Positions 16,495 to 29,167 of a stretch of DNA of 49,809 nucleotides are shown piece by piece. The stretch is from Oscillospiraceae bacterium. GTDB taxonomy: Bacteria; Bacillota; Clostridia; Oscillospirales; Oscillospiraceae. The notes beneath the pieces were generated by a model. The model was not told the origin of the DNA, ran no database searches, and was given only the letters and a program-made list of their open reading frames with translations. The translations under genes were made by a program, and so were the position numbers. The stretch lies in the NCBI GenBank assembly GCA_017406005.1, contig JAFQZI010000143.1, positions 1 to 49,809 of the forward strand. The letters are read 5' to 3'. Every line of letters starts with the position of its first letter. Position 1 is the first letter of the stretch.

Positions 16495-17527
16495 TAAAAG
16501 AATAAACGGCAACATCGAAGTTCTGCGCTTTCTGTTCTCATATTATATAGCCATAGAGCATTTTTGCCTGAAAATTCCTGGTGGCCTGCCGGCAGTTGAC
16601 ACGTTTTTCCTGGTAGCCGGCTTTTATCAGATGCAGCATATGACACGGAGCAGTGAGTTTTCTCCTTTCCGGTATACCTGGAAGCGCTTTGCCGGAATGG
16701 CATTTCTGTATGAATCTTCAATCATCCTTCTGAATCTGTTCGGTGAGGAAGGGTTCGGGTTGAGGCAGTTTATCGGAGGGTTGTATAGGTCGATCCCGGA
16801 TATGTTTTGCCTGCAGATGTCCGGTTTTTCCGAACTGCACGTGAATTCACCGCTGTGGTTTGTGGCAGGCATGATGATAGCGGGTCTGTTTCTGGCACTG
16901 CTTTATGCCATGACAGCGAAGAATTACCGATATCTTCTTCCAATAATCGCTATTCTGTGCTATGCAGCGATCTTCTATCTGCAGGGTGATATGGATGCAA
17001 CATATTATCCCAATTCTACTTATCCGAACACCTATCTGATTCCTCTCGGAACCGTGCGGGCTATTGCCGGGATGGCAGTCGGGTGCATGATGTATCTGTT
17101 TACGGAAGAAAACGCCGAACAAATCAGCAATCCGTCAAAACGTCCCCTCATCAGTGCATTGGAGATTGTTACCTGTATGATCATTCTCTACGGGTTTCTC
17201 TTCAACCATCACAATCACTATGATTTCATTTATGTGATCCTGCTTCCGATTTTCCTCCTGTGTATCTATTCTCAGAACACCTTCTGGGCCGGCTTCTTCA
17301 ACCGGGCAGGACAGATGCTGACAGGTCTGTTCGGCAAGCAGTACACTCTGGCTGTGTTTTGCTTTCAGATTCTTGCGATACGTATTTACCAGCTTATCAT
17401 TGGGGATGCATTATCAAGGAATCTGGGAATTGCAATTGTTGTATATACTGTGATGCTTACAATTATCAGTATTGTTTTCACAAAGCTCTCTGATTGTTTT
17501 AATAAGAGATTTCTCAAAAAAGCATAA
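16475..17527 (+). CDS. Acyltransferase-3 family membrane protein B
   Basis: Second membrane O-acyltransferase-like protein, 350 residues and about ten helices. Conserved elements are 'NIEVLRFLFSYYIAIEHFCL' with the helix-1 His, 'AVDTFFLVAGFYQM' and 'YTWKRFAGMAFLYE'. It begins within the preceding gene with a strong AAGGAGT ribosome site. A and B belong to one family but are clearly divergent, so they may act on different positions of the same polymer. A shared terminator follows, separating it from the convergent sugar kinase. Confidence 0.82.
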   Translation: MLRLNPDKRINGNIEVLRFLFSYYIAIEHFCLKIPGGLPAVDTFFLVAGFYQMQHMTRSSEFSPFRYTWKRFAGMAFLYESSIILLNLFGEEGFGLRQFIGGLYRSIPDMFCLQMSGFSELHVNSPLWFVAGMMIAGLFLALLYAMTAKNYRYLLPIIAILCYAAIFYLQGDMDATYYPNSTYPNTYLIPLGTVRAIAGMAVGCMMYLFTEENAEQISNPSKRPLISALEIVTCMIILYGFLFNHHNHYDFIYVILLPIFLLCIYSQNTFWAGFFNRAGQMLTGLFGKQYTLAVFCFQILAIRIYQLIIGDALSRNLGIAIVVYTVMLTIISIVFTKLSDCFNKRFLKKA

Positions 17528-17548
17528 ATCTTTTCTCTTCCCGAACGA

Positions 17549-17596
17549 AAAACATGCAGAATTCTTTTTCTTGAATCCTGCATGTTTTCTTTATCT
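17549..17596. terminator. Bidirectional terminator between acyltransferase B and the NahK-like gene
   Basis: An 11-bp perfect stem (17549-17559 with 17578-17588) around an AT-rich loop, with T-rich sequence on both sides. It can end transcripts from both convergent operons. Confidence 0.82.
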
Positions 17597-17606
17597 GTTT
17601 TTTTCT

Positions 17607-18728
17607 TTATCGGTATTGTCTTACACAGCTTTTTACGATAGCATCCATCGCTCCGAGCTTGGTATACATGTCCTTTGCCAGCGCAACCTGACACTTCGTA
17701 CGAATCAGATTATGCCTGTCTCGTTTAACCTTAAAATACTTGTCCCCGATCAGATAGTCATCCAGAAAACGTGTCGCAAGTTCACATGTAATCGCAAAGC
17801 AGGACAGCGCAAGCGTGTCGACTTCTTCATCGGTCAGCGTCTTTGCTGTTTTGCTCAGAAAACCATCCGCAAAAGCCCAGAAGATATTAAGGTCAACACC
17901 GGTTTTATAGGTATCTTCCGAATCTTCTTCCGTAAAGTTGGCCGCAAACCGAACCGCATCTCCGAAATCATGGCCGACAAGACCCGGCATTACCGTATCA
18001 AGATCAATAACAACAAGCGGTTCAAGTGTCTCTTCATCGAAAAGCACATTATTGATTTTTGTATCGTTGTGTGTAACCCGGAGAGGAAGCTTTCCTTCCC
18101 GGTAGAGGTCTGTTAATCTGCATGCCTCCTGCTGAACGGAAAACAGATAATCCAGCTCTGCCCTTGCCTCCTGTACTCTTCCGCATGGGTTCTCATTGGC
18201 ATCGGCAATCAGCTTTTCGTATCGCTTGCGGGTGTCATGAAAGTCCGGGATCGTATAAAAGAGCTGGGATGCATCAAAATCGCTCAAAACCATCTGGAAA
18301 TCGCCAAATGCTTTTCCTGCTGATCGGACAATGTGGGCATCTTCGCACTTGTCAAAAGTCACTGCCGGGATATATTTATAAATCCTCCAGAAGCTGTCTC
18401 CTTCTACAAGATAGGTCCTGCGATTATCCCCTGTTCCGGTATGATGAAAATGCATACAGGTTTTATCCGGTCGTTTTGCACGAATATACTCTGTTACTTT
18501 ATCAATATTGCTCATCAGTTCGTCCGGATTGTGGAAAGCATAAGAGTTGATTTTCTGCACAAGATATGGCTTGATTACTGCCATCCCTGTTCCGTCATCA
18601 CTGACATAATTTACTTTAAAAGTTCTGTTTACATTCCCGTTCAGAATCTCCTCATAGGAAAAGAACGGTCCGGGCAGATTAAATGCTTTGCCAATCTGCT
18701 GTAGTTTCCTGGCTGTCGCCTGGTCCAT
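17607..18728 (-). CDS. NahK-like N-acetylhexosamine 1-kinase (APH/choline kinase fold)
   Basis: Predicted cytoplasmic kinase for C1 of N-acetylhexosamines or a similar sugar. The protein of 373 residues resembles Bifidobacterium NahK in many segments I recall: 'GNVNRTFKV' near residue 31, 'FWRIYKYI' (113-120), 'AGKAFGDFQMVLSDFDASQL' region (137-156), 'DFHDTRKRY', 'RVTHNDTKINNVLFD' with catalytic Asp222, and 'VVIDLDTVMPGLVGHDFGD' with metal Asp near 242-244. Unlike Bifidobacterium there is no galacto-N-biose phosphorylase or epimerase beside it. Instead a deacetylase-like gene lies 21 bp upstream in the same direction. Exact substrate is uncertain. Confidence 0.82.
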   Translation of the reverse strand: MDQATARKLQQIGKAFNLPGPFFSYEEILNGNVNRTFKVNYVSDDGTGMAVIKPYLVQKINSYAFHNPDELMSNIDKVTEYIRAKRPDKTCMHFHHTGTGDNRRTYLVEGDSFWRIYKYIPAVTFDKCEDAHIVRSAGKAFGDFQMVLSDFDASQLFYTIPDFHDTRKRYEKLIADANENPCGRVQEARAELDYLFSVQQEACRLTDLYREGKLPLRVTHNDTKINNVLFDEETLEPLVVIDLDTVMPGLVGHDFGDAVRFAANFTEEDSEDTYKTGVDLNIFWAFADGFLSKTAKTLTDEEVDTLALSCFAITCELATRFLDDYLIGDKYFKVKRDRHNLIRTKCQVALAKDMYTKLGAMDAIVKSCVRQYR

Positions 18729-18749
18729 ACGATAGTTCTCCTGAATTAG

Positions 18750-19778
18750 TTAATTTGAGCGGCTGAGCCAGTATGCGAGCATGGCAACCGGTGTTCCGCG
18801 CTGTATTGTATAACGATAGATAATAGACCCGTCGTCAATTGTTGTGTTATATGGTCTCTCTGCAGATCTTCTGACGCAGAATCGGAATTCAGAGGAACAA
18901 TGCTGCTGTGCTCCTGCCGTGATACCGCCTACCGGATAGGCGAATGCGAGCGGTTCATGTCCGATGAGATCCGTCACATATTTTTTTGCCTTGTCGATTG
19001 ATGCAAATAGCTCATCCTGTTTCATAGAATCCGTCGGTTTATATATTTCTATTCCGGCCTGAACAGAAACAAGATCAGAACCCGCCAGCTCCTTAAGCTG
19101 CCCTTCCGTAATATGTCCACCCGTTCCGAGATACTCCGGCCATACAAAGATATTGATCTTTGTGTTATACTGCTGAATCCTCGGATAGACAATAGTATAA
19201 AGGTCTTTCCAGCAGCCGTCAAATGTGAGCATAACCGGCTTGGTGATATTGGCAAGATCTGCCAGATCTTCAAAGGTGATTGCAGTAAAGCCGTTGTCTG
19301 CTATGTATTTGAGCTGTTCTTCAAAATCATCCGGGCTTACCCGCTCACTGCCGACCAGATACTGTTCCATTCCCGGATCATCACTGACAGAGTAATACGA
19401 AATGATTGGAATTTCCCGGTCTTTCTGAAGCGGAAAGTCTTTTACAAACACCGGTTCCGGGGTAGGTTCAGGAGTTGGCACAGGCGTGGGCGCCGGGGTT
19501 GGGGCAGGAGTTGGTTTTGGAGTAGGTTCCGAAGTTGGAATCGGTGTAGTTTTGACTTCTTGAACGGTTTCTTTTCCCTTCCCTTCCTTTGAAAAAAGCC
19601 TGGTTATGCCGCTGGTAAAATCAGACAGGTTTTCAGGTACCTTGCGTATGTCAAAATCTGTGAATCTCGAAACCAATATGGCTGTAGCGACAAGAAGAAT
19701 AACGATCAGTATCAGTATCACAACTCTAGCTGGATTCCGTCTTCTTCTGCGCCTTATTCTGCGTCTGCGTCTGGTCAT
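18750..19778 (-). CDS. Membrane-anchored polysaccharide deacetylase-like protein, active-site residues missing
   Basis: NodB/CE4-fold protein, probably cell-wall exposed. A very basic N-terminus (residues 1-18, mostly Arg) precedes one membrane helix (19-37), then a Pro/Thr-rich spacer (79-109, TPxP repeats) and a deacetylase-like domain (120-342, 'IPIISYYSVSDD', 'FEEQLKYIADNGFTAITFEDL'). The usual metal motif TFDDG reads 'TFDGCW' (185-190), losing the second Asp. The usual S/THxxxH motif region reads 'VSVQAGIEIY' (237-246), with no His. It is probably a binding or structural protein, not an active metal-dependent deacetylase. Good AGGAGG ribosome site; promoter at 19814-19842. Confidence 0.8.
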   Translation of the reverse strand: MTRRRRRIRRRRRRNPARVVILILIVILLVATAILVSRFTDFDIRKVPENLSDFTSGITRLFSKEGKGKETVQEVKTTPIPTSEPTPKPTPAPTPAPTPVPTPEPTPEPVFVKDFPLQKDREIPIISYYSVSDDPGMEQYLVGSERVSPDDFEEQLKYIADNGFTAITFEDLADLANITKPVMLTFDGCWKDLYTIVYPRIQQYNTKINIFVWPEYLGTGGHITEGQLKELAGSDLVSVQAGIEIYKPTDSMKQDELFASIDKAKKYVTDLIGHEPLAFAYPVGGITAGAQQHCSSEFRFCVRRSAERPYNTTIDDGSIIYRYTIQRGTPVAMLAYWLSRSN

Positions 19779-19813
19779 AGAGATCCCCTCCTGTTTCCTA
19801 TAATAATTGATTC

Positions 19814-19842
19814 ATTTTACTATATTTTGTGATAAAAAGCAA
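19814..19842 (-). promoter_or_regulatory. Sigma-A promoter for the deacetylase-like/NahK operon
   Basis: On the minus strand TTGCTT (19842-19837), 17-nt spacer, TAAAAT (19819-19814). The -35 element overlaps the rpoC terminator stem, so the operon restarts right where rpoBC transcription ends. Confidence 0.6.
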
Positions 19843-19868
19843 GGATATTACTAAATACCCTTGCTTTT
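19829..19868 (-). terminator. Rho-independent terminator after rpoC
   Basis: Minus-strand stem of 10 bp (19859-19868 with 19835-19844) and a 14-nt loop, followed by TTTTTATC. It lies about 40 bp past the rpoC stop. Confidence 0.8.
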
Positions 19869-19908
19869 CGTTGTTAAAGCTGTCTATCTGATCAATATTC
19901 TGCAGCAA

Positions 19909-23646
<3,738 letters not shown>

Positions 23647-26600
23647 TTACATATCCTCCTCATTATAATCATCGTAAGAATCACTTCCGGCATCCATGCC
23701 GTACTCATCATCTGGGATATCTTCAATGGAGTAGCCCTCTGCTTCAAGCTCTTCATCCGTTCCGGTGAAGTACTCGTTATCCTGATAATCCGGGATGTCG
23801 TCATCTTCATCATCGCGGAGTTCCACTGTCAAACCGTCTTCGTCAAGCAGCGTTACATCCAGGCAGAGTGACTGGAGCTCTTTCACAAGGACCTTGAATG
23901 CCTCCGGAATGCCCGGGCGCGGGATGTTCTGGCCCTTTACAATCGCTTCGTAGGTCTTCACACGGCCGGTCACATCGTCCGACTTGACTGTGAGGATCTC
24001 CTGCAGTGTGTAGGCAGCGCCGTAAGCTTCAAGAGCCCAGACTTCCATTTCACCGAAACGCTGGCCGCCAAACTGGGCTTTGCCGCCCAGAGGCTGCTGC
24101 GTAACAAGGCTGTAAGGTCCGGTAGAACGGGCATGGATCTTATCATCGACAAGATGGTGCAGTTTCAGGAAGTAAACCCAGCCGACAGTGACATCGTTGT
24201 CAAACTTCTCACCGGTCCGTCCGTCATACATCTCGGATTTTCCGTCTTCACGGAGTCCTGCCTGCTTGAGCGTTGCGCGGATTGTAACTTCGTTTGCACC
24301 GTTAAATACGGGGGTAGCAACCTTCCAGCCAAGGGCCTGTGCCGCATATCCGAGGTGAACCTCCAGAACCTGCCCGATGTTCATACGGGAAGGAACGCCC
24401 AGCGGGTTCAGCACGATATCGAGCGGCGTGCCGTCCGGCAGGTACGGCATATCTTCACGCGGAAGAATTCTGGAAACAACGCCCTTGTTGCCGTGGCGGC
24501 CGGCCATCTTATCACCGACGGAGATCTTGCGCTTCTGTGCAATGTAAACTCTAACTACCTGGTTGACTCCGGGGTTCATTTCATCGCCGTTATCACGCGT
24601 AAAGACCTTGACGTCAACGATAATGCCGCTTTCGCCGTGAGGTACCTTCAGTGAAGTGTCGCGCACTTCACGGGCTTTTTCACCGAAGATCGCCCTCAGC
24701 AGACGCTCTTCAGCGGTGAGATCCGTTTCGCCCTTAGGGGTAACTTTTCCGACCAAAATATCTCCTGCGGTAACTTCGGCACCGACCATAACGATGCCGC
24801 GTTCATCGAGATACTTCAGTGCATCTTCGCCGACGCCCGGGATATCCCGCGTGATCTCTTCCGGTCCGAGTTTCGTGTCACGGGAGTCACACTCATACTC
24901 CTCAATGTGGATGGAAGTGAATACGTCTTCCATGACCATACGTTCATTGAGCAGGATAGCATCTTCGTAGTTGTAGCCTTCCCAGTTCATGTAGCCGACA
25001 AGAATGTTCTTGCCGAGGGAAAGCTCGCCGTTGGCGGTGCTCGGCCCGTCTGCCAGGACATCACCCTTTTCCACTCTCTCACCAACCGTGACGATCGGGC
25101 GCTGGTTGATGCAGGTGCCCTGGTTGGAACGGCCGTACTTAATCAGTTTATAGGTCTTCAGCCCTGCGCCGTCATAGCGGACGGATACATAGTTTGCATC
25201 GACCTTTGTAACAACACCGGAGTCTTCTGCCAAAATGCAGACACCGGAGTCAATTGCACATTTGTGCTCAATGCCAGTGGCAACAATCGGTGCCTGGGTC
25301 GTCAGCAGCGGCACTGCCTGGCGCTGCATATTGGCACCCATCAGCGCACGGTTCGCGTCGTCGTTTTCGAGGAATGGGATCATTGCTGTTGCGATGGAAA
25401 CCATCATCTTCGGAGAGACGTCGATAAAGTCGACATCTTCACGGTTTGCAGCGATCGTATCGTTGCGGTGGCGGCAGGTAATGCGCTTGTTTGCAAGGCA
25501 GCCGTTCTCGTCCAGAGGTTCGTTAGCCTGTGCAACCTTGAACTCGTCTTCCATATCCGCTGTCATATAGACAACTTCATCCGTCACACGGCAGGTTCCC
25601 TTTTCCACTCTGCGGAAAGGAGCAATCAGGAATCCGTATTCATTGGCACGGGCAAAGGAAGCCAGGTAGGAGATCAAACCGATGTTCGGGCCTTCAGGCG
25701 TCTCAATCGGGCAGAGACGGCCGTAATGGCTGTAGTGAACGTCTCGTACGTCGAAAGAAGCCCTCTCTCTTGAGAGACCGCCGGGCCCGAGAGCTGAAAT
25801 ACGGCGCTTATGTGTAAGCTCTGCCAGCGGGTTCGTCTGGTCCATAAACTGGGACAGAGGTGAAGAGCCGAAGAATTCTTTGATCGCCGCCGTCACAGGA
25901 CGAATGTTGATCAGGCTCTGAGGAGTTACAACATCAAGATCCTGAAGCGTCATTCTCTCACGGATGACTCGCTCCATACGGCTGAAGCCGATACGGAACT
26001 GATTCTGCAGAAGCTCACCCACGCAGCGGACACGGCGGTTGCCGAGATGGTCGATATCGTCGCGCTCTGCAAGGCCGTTTGCAAGACAGTTGAGATAGTT
26101 GACGGAACAGAAAATATCATCTGCAACAATATGCTTCGGAATAAGAACATCAATATTCTCGCGGATAGCACGTTTCAGAGCTTCTGGATCATCTGCATAC
26201 TGCTCGGCAATGCCTTTCATCACGATGCCGCGCACTTTTTCTTTGATTCCGAGTTCAGCCTTCAGCTCTTCCCCGATATACTTCGCAATATCTACCATCC
26301 CGTTGTTCATCACGCGTACGCGCTTTCCTTCAATCAGCACGTCAACGGATACAACACCGCAGTCGGAAACTGCCATTGCCTTTTCACGGGTAAGAATTTC
26401 GCCTTCTTCTGCGACAACTTCACCGGTAAACGGGTCAACAACCGTTTCTGCCAGCTGGCATCCGGAGATACGCGGATAAAGGGCCTGCTTCTTATTGAAT
26501 TTAAAGCGTCCGACATTGGAAATCTCATAACGGCGACGGTCATAGAACAGACCATAGAGGAGGCTTTCCGCAGATTCCACCGTGGGAGGATCGCCCGGAC

Positions 26601-27381
26601 GCAGCTTGCGATATATTTCGATCAGGCACTCTTCCCTGCTCTCAGCCGTATCCTTCTCAATGGTCGAGCGGATGCGCTCATCATCGCCGTAGATTTCACG
26701 GAGGCGCTCATTTGTCACAGCCCCTGCAGCAGTATCCTGAATGCAGGAAAGCCATGTTGAGGGTTCATCCGGATCGTAGGCACCCATAGACTTTAGGAAC
26801 CATGTGATCGGCAGCTTGCGGTTCTTATCAATACGCACATTAAAGGTGTCCACCGCATCCGTTTCATATTCCAGCCATGCGCCATGGTAAGGAATAATCT
26901 GAGAAGTGTACAGGCTCGTCAGTGATTTATCAAAAAGTTTGTCAAAATACACACCAGGAGAACGAACGATCTGGGATACGATAACACGCTCTGCACCATT
27001 GATGATGAAAGTTCCGCTATCCGTCATCAGCGGGAAATCTCCCATAAAGATCTCCTGCTCTTTAATTTCATCGGTTTCCCTGTTGCGCAGGCGAACCCTT
27101 ACCTTCAGGGGAGCTGCATATGTGGCGTCACGCGCTTTGCACTCTTCTTCATTATATTTGGCATCTTCCCGAGACATGGAATAGTCAATAAAGCTGAGTT
27201 CAAGATTGCCGGAATAGTCTTTAATCGCTTCTACATCTTTGAAAACATCTCGAAGGCCTGTATCCAGAAACCATTTATAAGAGCTTTTCTGGATTTCGAG
27301 AAGATTGGGCATGTCCATAATCTCCTCGGTTCTGGCAAAACTCTTTCGCAGAGTTTTCCCATACAGAACATCTTTTGGCAT
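23647..27381 (-). CDS. rpoB: DNA-directed RNA polymerase subunit beta
   Basis: Catalytic beta subunit, 1,244 residues from the start at 27381, which has AAGGAGAG upstream and gives the expected N-terminus '[17 protein letters not shown]'. An upstream in-frame ATG at 27429 adds 16 unlikely residues. The rifampicin pocket (about residues 500-530) reads '[19 protein letters not shown]', with His, Arg and Asp intact, so no classic resistance change is seen. The C-terminus carries a long acidic tail ('[16 protein letters not shown]' and more). Upstream of rpoB there is no rplL; a divergent membrane glycosyltransferase gene lies there instead. It has its own strong promoter. Confidence 0.99.
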   Translation of the reverse strand: MPKDVLYGKTLRKSFARTEEIMDMPNLLEIQKSSYKWFLDTGLRDVFKDVEAIKDYSGNLELSFIDYSMSREDAKYNEEECKARDATYAAPLKVRVRLRNRETDEIKEQEIFMGDFPLMTDSGTFIINGAERVIVSQIVRSPGVYFDKLFDKSLTSLYTSQIIPYHGAWLEYETDAVDTFNVRIDKNRKLPITWFLKSMGAYDPDEPSTWLSCIQDTAAGAVTNERLREIYGDDERIRSTIEKDTAESREECLIEIYRKLRPGDPPTVESAESLLYGLFYDRRRYEISNVGRFKFNKKQALYPRISGCQLAETVVDPFTGEVVAEEGEILTREKAMAVSDCGVVSVDVLIEGKRVRVMNNGMVDIAKYIGEELKAELGIKEKVRGIVMKGIAEQYADDPEALKRAIRENIDVLIPKHIVADDIFCSVNYLNCLANGLAERDDIDHLGNRRVRCVGELLQNQFRIGFSRMERVIRERMTLQDLDVVTPQSLINIRPVTAAIKEFFGSSPLSQFMDQTNPLAELTHKRRISALGPGGLSRERASFDVRDVHYSHYGRLCPIETPEGPNIGLISYLASFARANEYGFLIAPFRRVEKGTCRVTDEVVYMTADMEDEFKVAQANEPLDENGCLANKRITCRHRNDTIAANREDVDFIDVSPKMMVSIATAMIPFLENDDANRALMGANMQRQAVPLLTTQAPIVATGIEHKCAIDSGVCILAEDSGVVTKVDANYVSVRYDGAGLKTYKLIKYGRSNQGTCINQRPIVTVGERVEKGDVLADGPSTANGELSLGKNILVGYMNWEGYNYEDAILLNERMVMEDVFTSIHIEEYECDSRDTKLGPEEITRDIPGVGEDALKYLDERGIVMVGAEVTAGDILVGKVTPKGETDLTAEERLLRAIFGEKAREVRDTSLKVPHGESGIIVDVKVFTRDNGDEMNPGVNQVVRVYIAQKRKISVGDKMAGRHGNKGVVSRILPREDMPYLPDGTPLDIVLNPLGVPSRMNIGQVLEVHLGYAAQALGWKVATPVFNGANEVTIRATLKQAGLREDGKSEMYDGRTGEKFDNDVTVGWVYFLKLHHLVDDKIHARSTGPYSLVTQQPLGGKAQFGGQRFGEMEVWALEAYGAAYTLQEILTVKSDDVTGRVKTYEAIVKGQNIPRPGIPEAFKVLVKELQSLCLDVTLLDEDGLTVELRDDEDDDIPDYQDNEYFTGTDEELEAEGYSIEDIPDDEYGMDAGSDSYDDYNEEDM

Positions 27382-27455
27382 TGGCGCACTCTCCTTGCAA
27401 ATAAAATACAGAAATACGAACACCCGCATGAGTTGTTAAAATCAGTAAAAAGATC

Positions 27456-27484
27456 TTGATATGATAACCTGGTCGTGCTATACT
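27456..27484 (+). promoter_or_regulatory. Promoter of the GT-C gene, facing the rpoBC promoter
   Basis: Plus strand TTGATA (27456-27461), 17-nt spacer, TATACT (27479-27484), start near 27491. It lies inside the rpoB leader, and the rpoB promoter lies inside this gene's leader, so the two start sites point toward and past each other. Confidence 0.65.
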
Positions 27485-27536
27485 GTTTTCATCAACATGG
27501 GGTGTTATGCTTTTTTGTTGACACACAAAGCAAGTT

Positions 27537-27566
27537 ATTATACCATTTTAATAATATTGCTGTCAA
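27537..27566 (-). promoter_or_regulatory. Strong rpoBC promoter
   Basis: Minus strand TTGACA (27566-27561), 18-nt spacer, TATAAT (27542-27537), with a TG one base before the -10 (extended -10). Both hexamers are perfect consensus. Start near 27530 gives a leader of about 149 nt before rpoB. Confidence 0.85.
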
Positions 27567-27582
27567 GCTTTTTTTGTTTGTT

Positions 27583-27607
27583 CCGGGGTTTCCCGGTTTT
27601 TTTATTT
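27583..27607 (+). terminator. Terminator-like hairpin in the leader of the GT-C gene
   Basis: CCGGG-GTTT-CCCGG (27583-27596) followed by seven T. It sits between the plus-strand promoter and the start codon at 27629, where it could act as an attenuator. The stem is only 5 bp, so strength is uncertain. Confidence 0.5.
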
Positions 27608-27628
27608 GCATTGTTTCGGAGATTGTGC

Positions 27629-28885
27629 ATGGATTATCGCGTTATTATTCTATTGGTTCTTGAAGGCGTATTTGCCCTTTGGCTCCTCTGGCGTTCCGGT
27701 TGCGCTGGTTCTGTCAGAAACCTGCTCCGTTGTGCACTGCTGATCGCCCTTGCTCTCTTTATCCGGCTTACCTATTTTGACAGGGAAAATACCGACTATC
27801 AGTGGTTTTTAAAAGTTTGGGTTGATTTTTATAGAACACATGGCGGTTTCCTCGGTTTAAGCGAATCCATAGGAAACTATAATATACCGTATCTGTACTT
27901 CCTCGCTCTTTTCTCTCTTTCTTCGATCCGGGATCTCTATCTTATCAAACTCCTGAGTATTTTTTTCGACATTGTCCTCGCCTATACCGGTCTTCTGCTT
28001 GTCCGCCGATGCGGAGGCAGTCACCTGCGTGCAGCCATCTGTTTCTTTGTCATTCTGTTCCTGCCCACGGTTCTCCTGAACAGTGCCTGCTGGGGACAGT
28101 GTGACAGTATTTATGTTTCCTTTGCTCTGCTCGGTATTGCCCTTGCCCTTCCCTCTCAGGAAACAAAGGGTCATCCTCTGCTTTCGATGATCTGTATAGC
28201 CGTTTCCTTTGGGTTTAAGCTTCAGGCTGTTTTTCTCATGCCGATCTGGCTTCTCCTTTGGGTATGGCAAAAGTATAAATGGTACTGGTTTGCAGTTTTC
28301 CCCCTTGCCTATCTTGTGCTCATCCTGCCGGCCGTTCTTCTGGGGCGTCCGCTTGCTGACGCAGTCATGCTGTATATTGATCAGGCTGACACCGTTGGTT
28401 CTGCACTCAACTATAATGCTCCTTCCCTCACTGCCCTTTTGCAGAACTCCTCCTCTCCGGAGTCGGTTTCCCGTGTCCTGATTATTTGCGCTTTTGCTGC
28501 CACATCTCTGATTCTTTTAATCGGCATCTTCCTTCGAGACAGGTTGGCCACAAAACTCTTTCTTTGTTTCGCTGCCCTGTTTGTCCTTGTTATTCCCTTT
28601 TTACTCCCGCATATGCATGACCGGTATTTCTATGCCGGCGATGTTCTGACATCTGTTCTTGCCGTCTGTTTTCCGTGGCTCTCTGTTTCTGCCCTTCTAA
28701 CGGAATTTGGGTCGTATATCTGCTATCTCGCATATTTTACCGGGTATTACCGGCGCATCGGAAAATCAAACATTTTCCTTACCAATGACAAAGGTGCCTT
28801 TGCGGTTCTTCTCTCAATTCTGCTGATTTCTCTGCACATTGTCTGCTCCGTTCACAGCGCAAAAAATAGTGAGAAAAGATCATAA
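27629..28885 (+). CDS. GT-C type membrane glycosyltransferase
   Basis: Predicted polyprenyl-phosphate-sugar dependent glycosyltransferase acting outside the membrane. The 418-residue protein has about ten or more helices. The first extracellular loop holds acidic 'DRENTDYQWFLKVW' (about residues 49-62), the place of the catalytic Asp in GT-C enzymes, followed by 'YRTHGGFLGL'. Later 'FGFKLQAVFLMPIW' and 'LPHMHDRYFYAGDVL' match bacterial mannosyltransferase-like proteins. The ATG at 27629 has CGGAG 7 nt upstream; an in-frame extension upstream (ATG at 27497 or 27461) has no such site. Substrate unknown. Confidence 0.72.
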   Translation: MDYRVIILLVLEGVFALWLLWRSGCAGSVRNLLRCALLIALALFIRLTYFDRENTDYQWFLKVWVDFYRTHGGFLGLSESIGNYNIPYLYFLALFSLSSIRDLYLIKLLSIFFDIVLAYTGLLLVRRCGGSHLRAAICFFVILFLPTVLLNSACWGQCDSIYVSFALLGIALALPSQETKGHPLLSMICIAVSFGFKLQAVFLMPIWLLLWVWQKYKWYWFAVFPLAYLVLILPAVLLGRPLADAVMLYIDQADTVGSALNYNAPSLTALLQNSSSPESVSRVLIICAFAATSLILLIGIFLRDRLATKLFLCFAALFVLVIPFLLPHMHDRYFYAGDVLTSVLAVCFPWLSVSALLTEFGSYICYLAYFTGYYRRIGKSNIFLTNDKGAFAVLLSILLISLHIVCSVHSAKNSEKRS

Positions 28886-28892
28886 TTTTTTC

Positions 28893-28920
28893 TTGACAAA
28901 TCATTTTTATCTGTTATAAT
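28893..28920 (+). promoter_or_regulatory. Promoter of tRNA-Leu
   Basis: TTGACA (28893-28898), 16-nt spacer, TATAAT (28915-28920), both perfect consensus. Located 12 bp before the mature tRNA. Confidence 0.85.
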
Positions 28921-28932
28921 GGCTCATGCGCT

Positions 28933-29015
28933 TGCGAGAGTGCTGGAATTGGTAGACAGGCACGTTTGAGGGGCGTGTGTCAACCGACGTGGGAGTTCAA
29001 GTCTCCTCTCTCGCA
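28933..29015 (+). tRNA. tRNA-Leu (GAG)
   Basis: Acceptor stem TGCGAGA/TCTCGCA, D-loop 'GGAATTGGTAGACAGG', anticodon loop TTGAGGG with anticodon GAG, long variable arm as in class II tRNAs, and T-loop TTCAAGT. CCA is encoded (29016-29018). Stands alone with its own promoter and terminator. Confidence 0.96.
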
Positions 29016-29024
29016 CCAAAGGAA

Positions 29025-29072
29025 AATCGCCAGAATCATTCAGAAATGAACGAATCTGGCGATTATTTCTTG
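29025..29072. terminator. Terminator after tRNA-Leu, possibly bidirectional
   Basis: Long imperfect stem (29025-29041 with 29048-29064, two mismatches) around a 6-nt loop, followed by ATTTCTTGTTTC. It may also stop minus-strand reads from the phospholipase D-like gene. Confidence 0.75.
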
Positions 29073-29167
29073 TTTCTATTAACTTTTAGCGTTGAAAAGT
29101 GAAAACGCAAATTTCGGATTTACCTTAATTAATTGTTTCTAAAAACCAAACACCAAAATGAATCGGT

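Noticed and set aside
25820-25880. Possible rifampicin-resistance change in rpoB
   Set aside because: Differences from E. coli in this pocket (for example Ala after 'NPL') are, as far as I recall, normal in Bacillota; the key Asp, His and Arg are unchanged.
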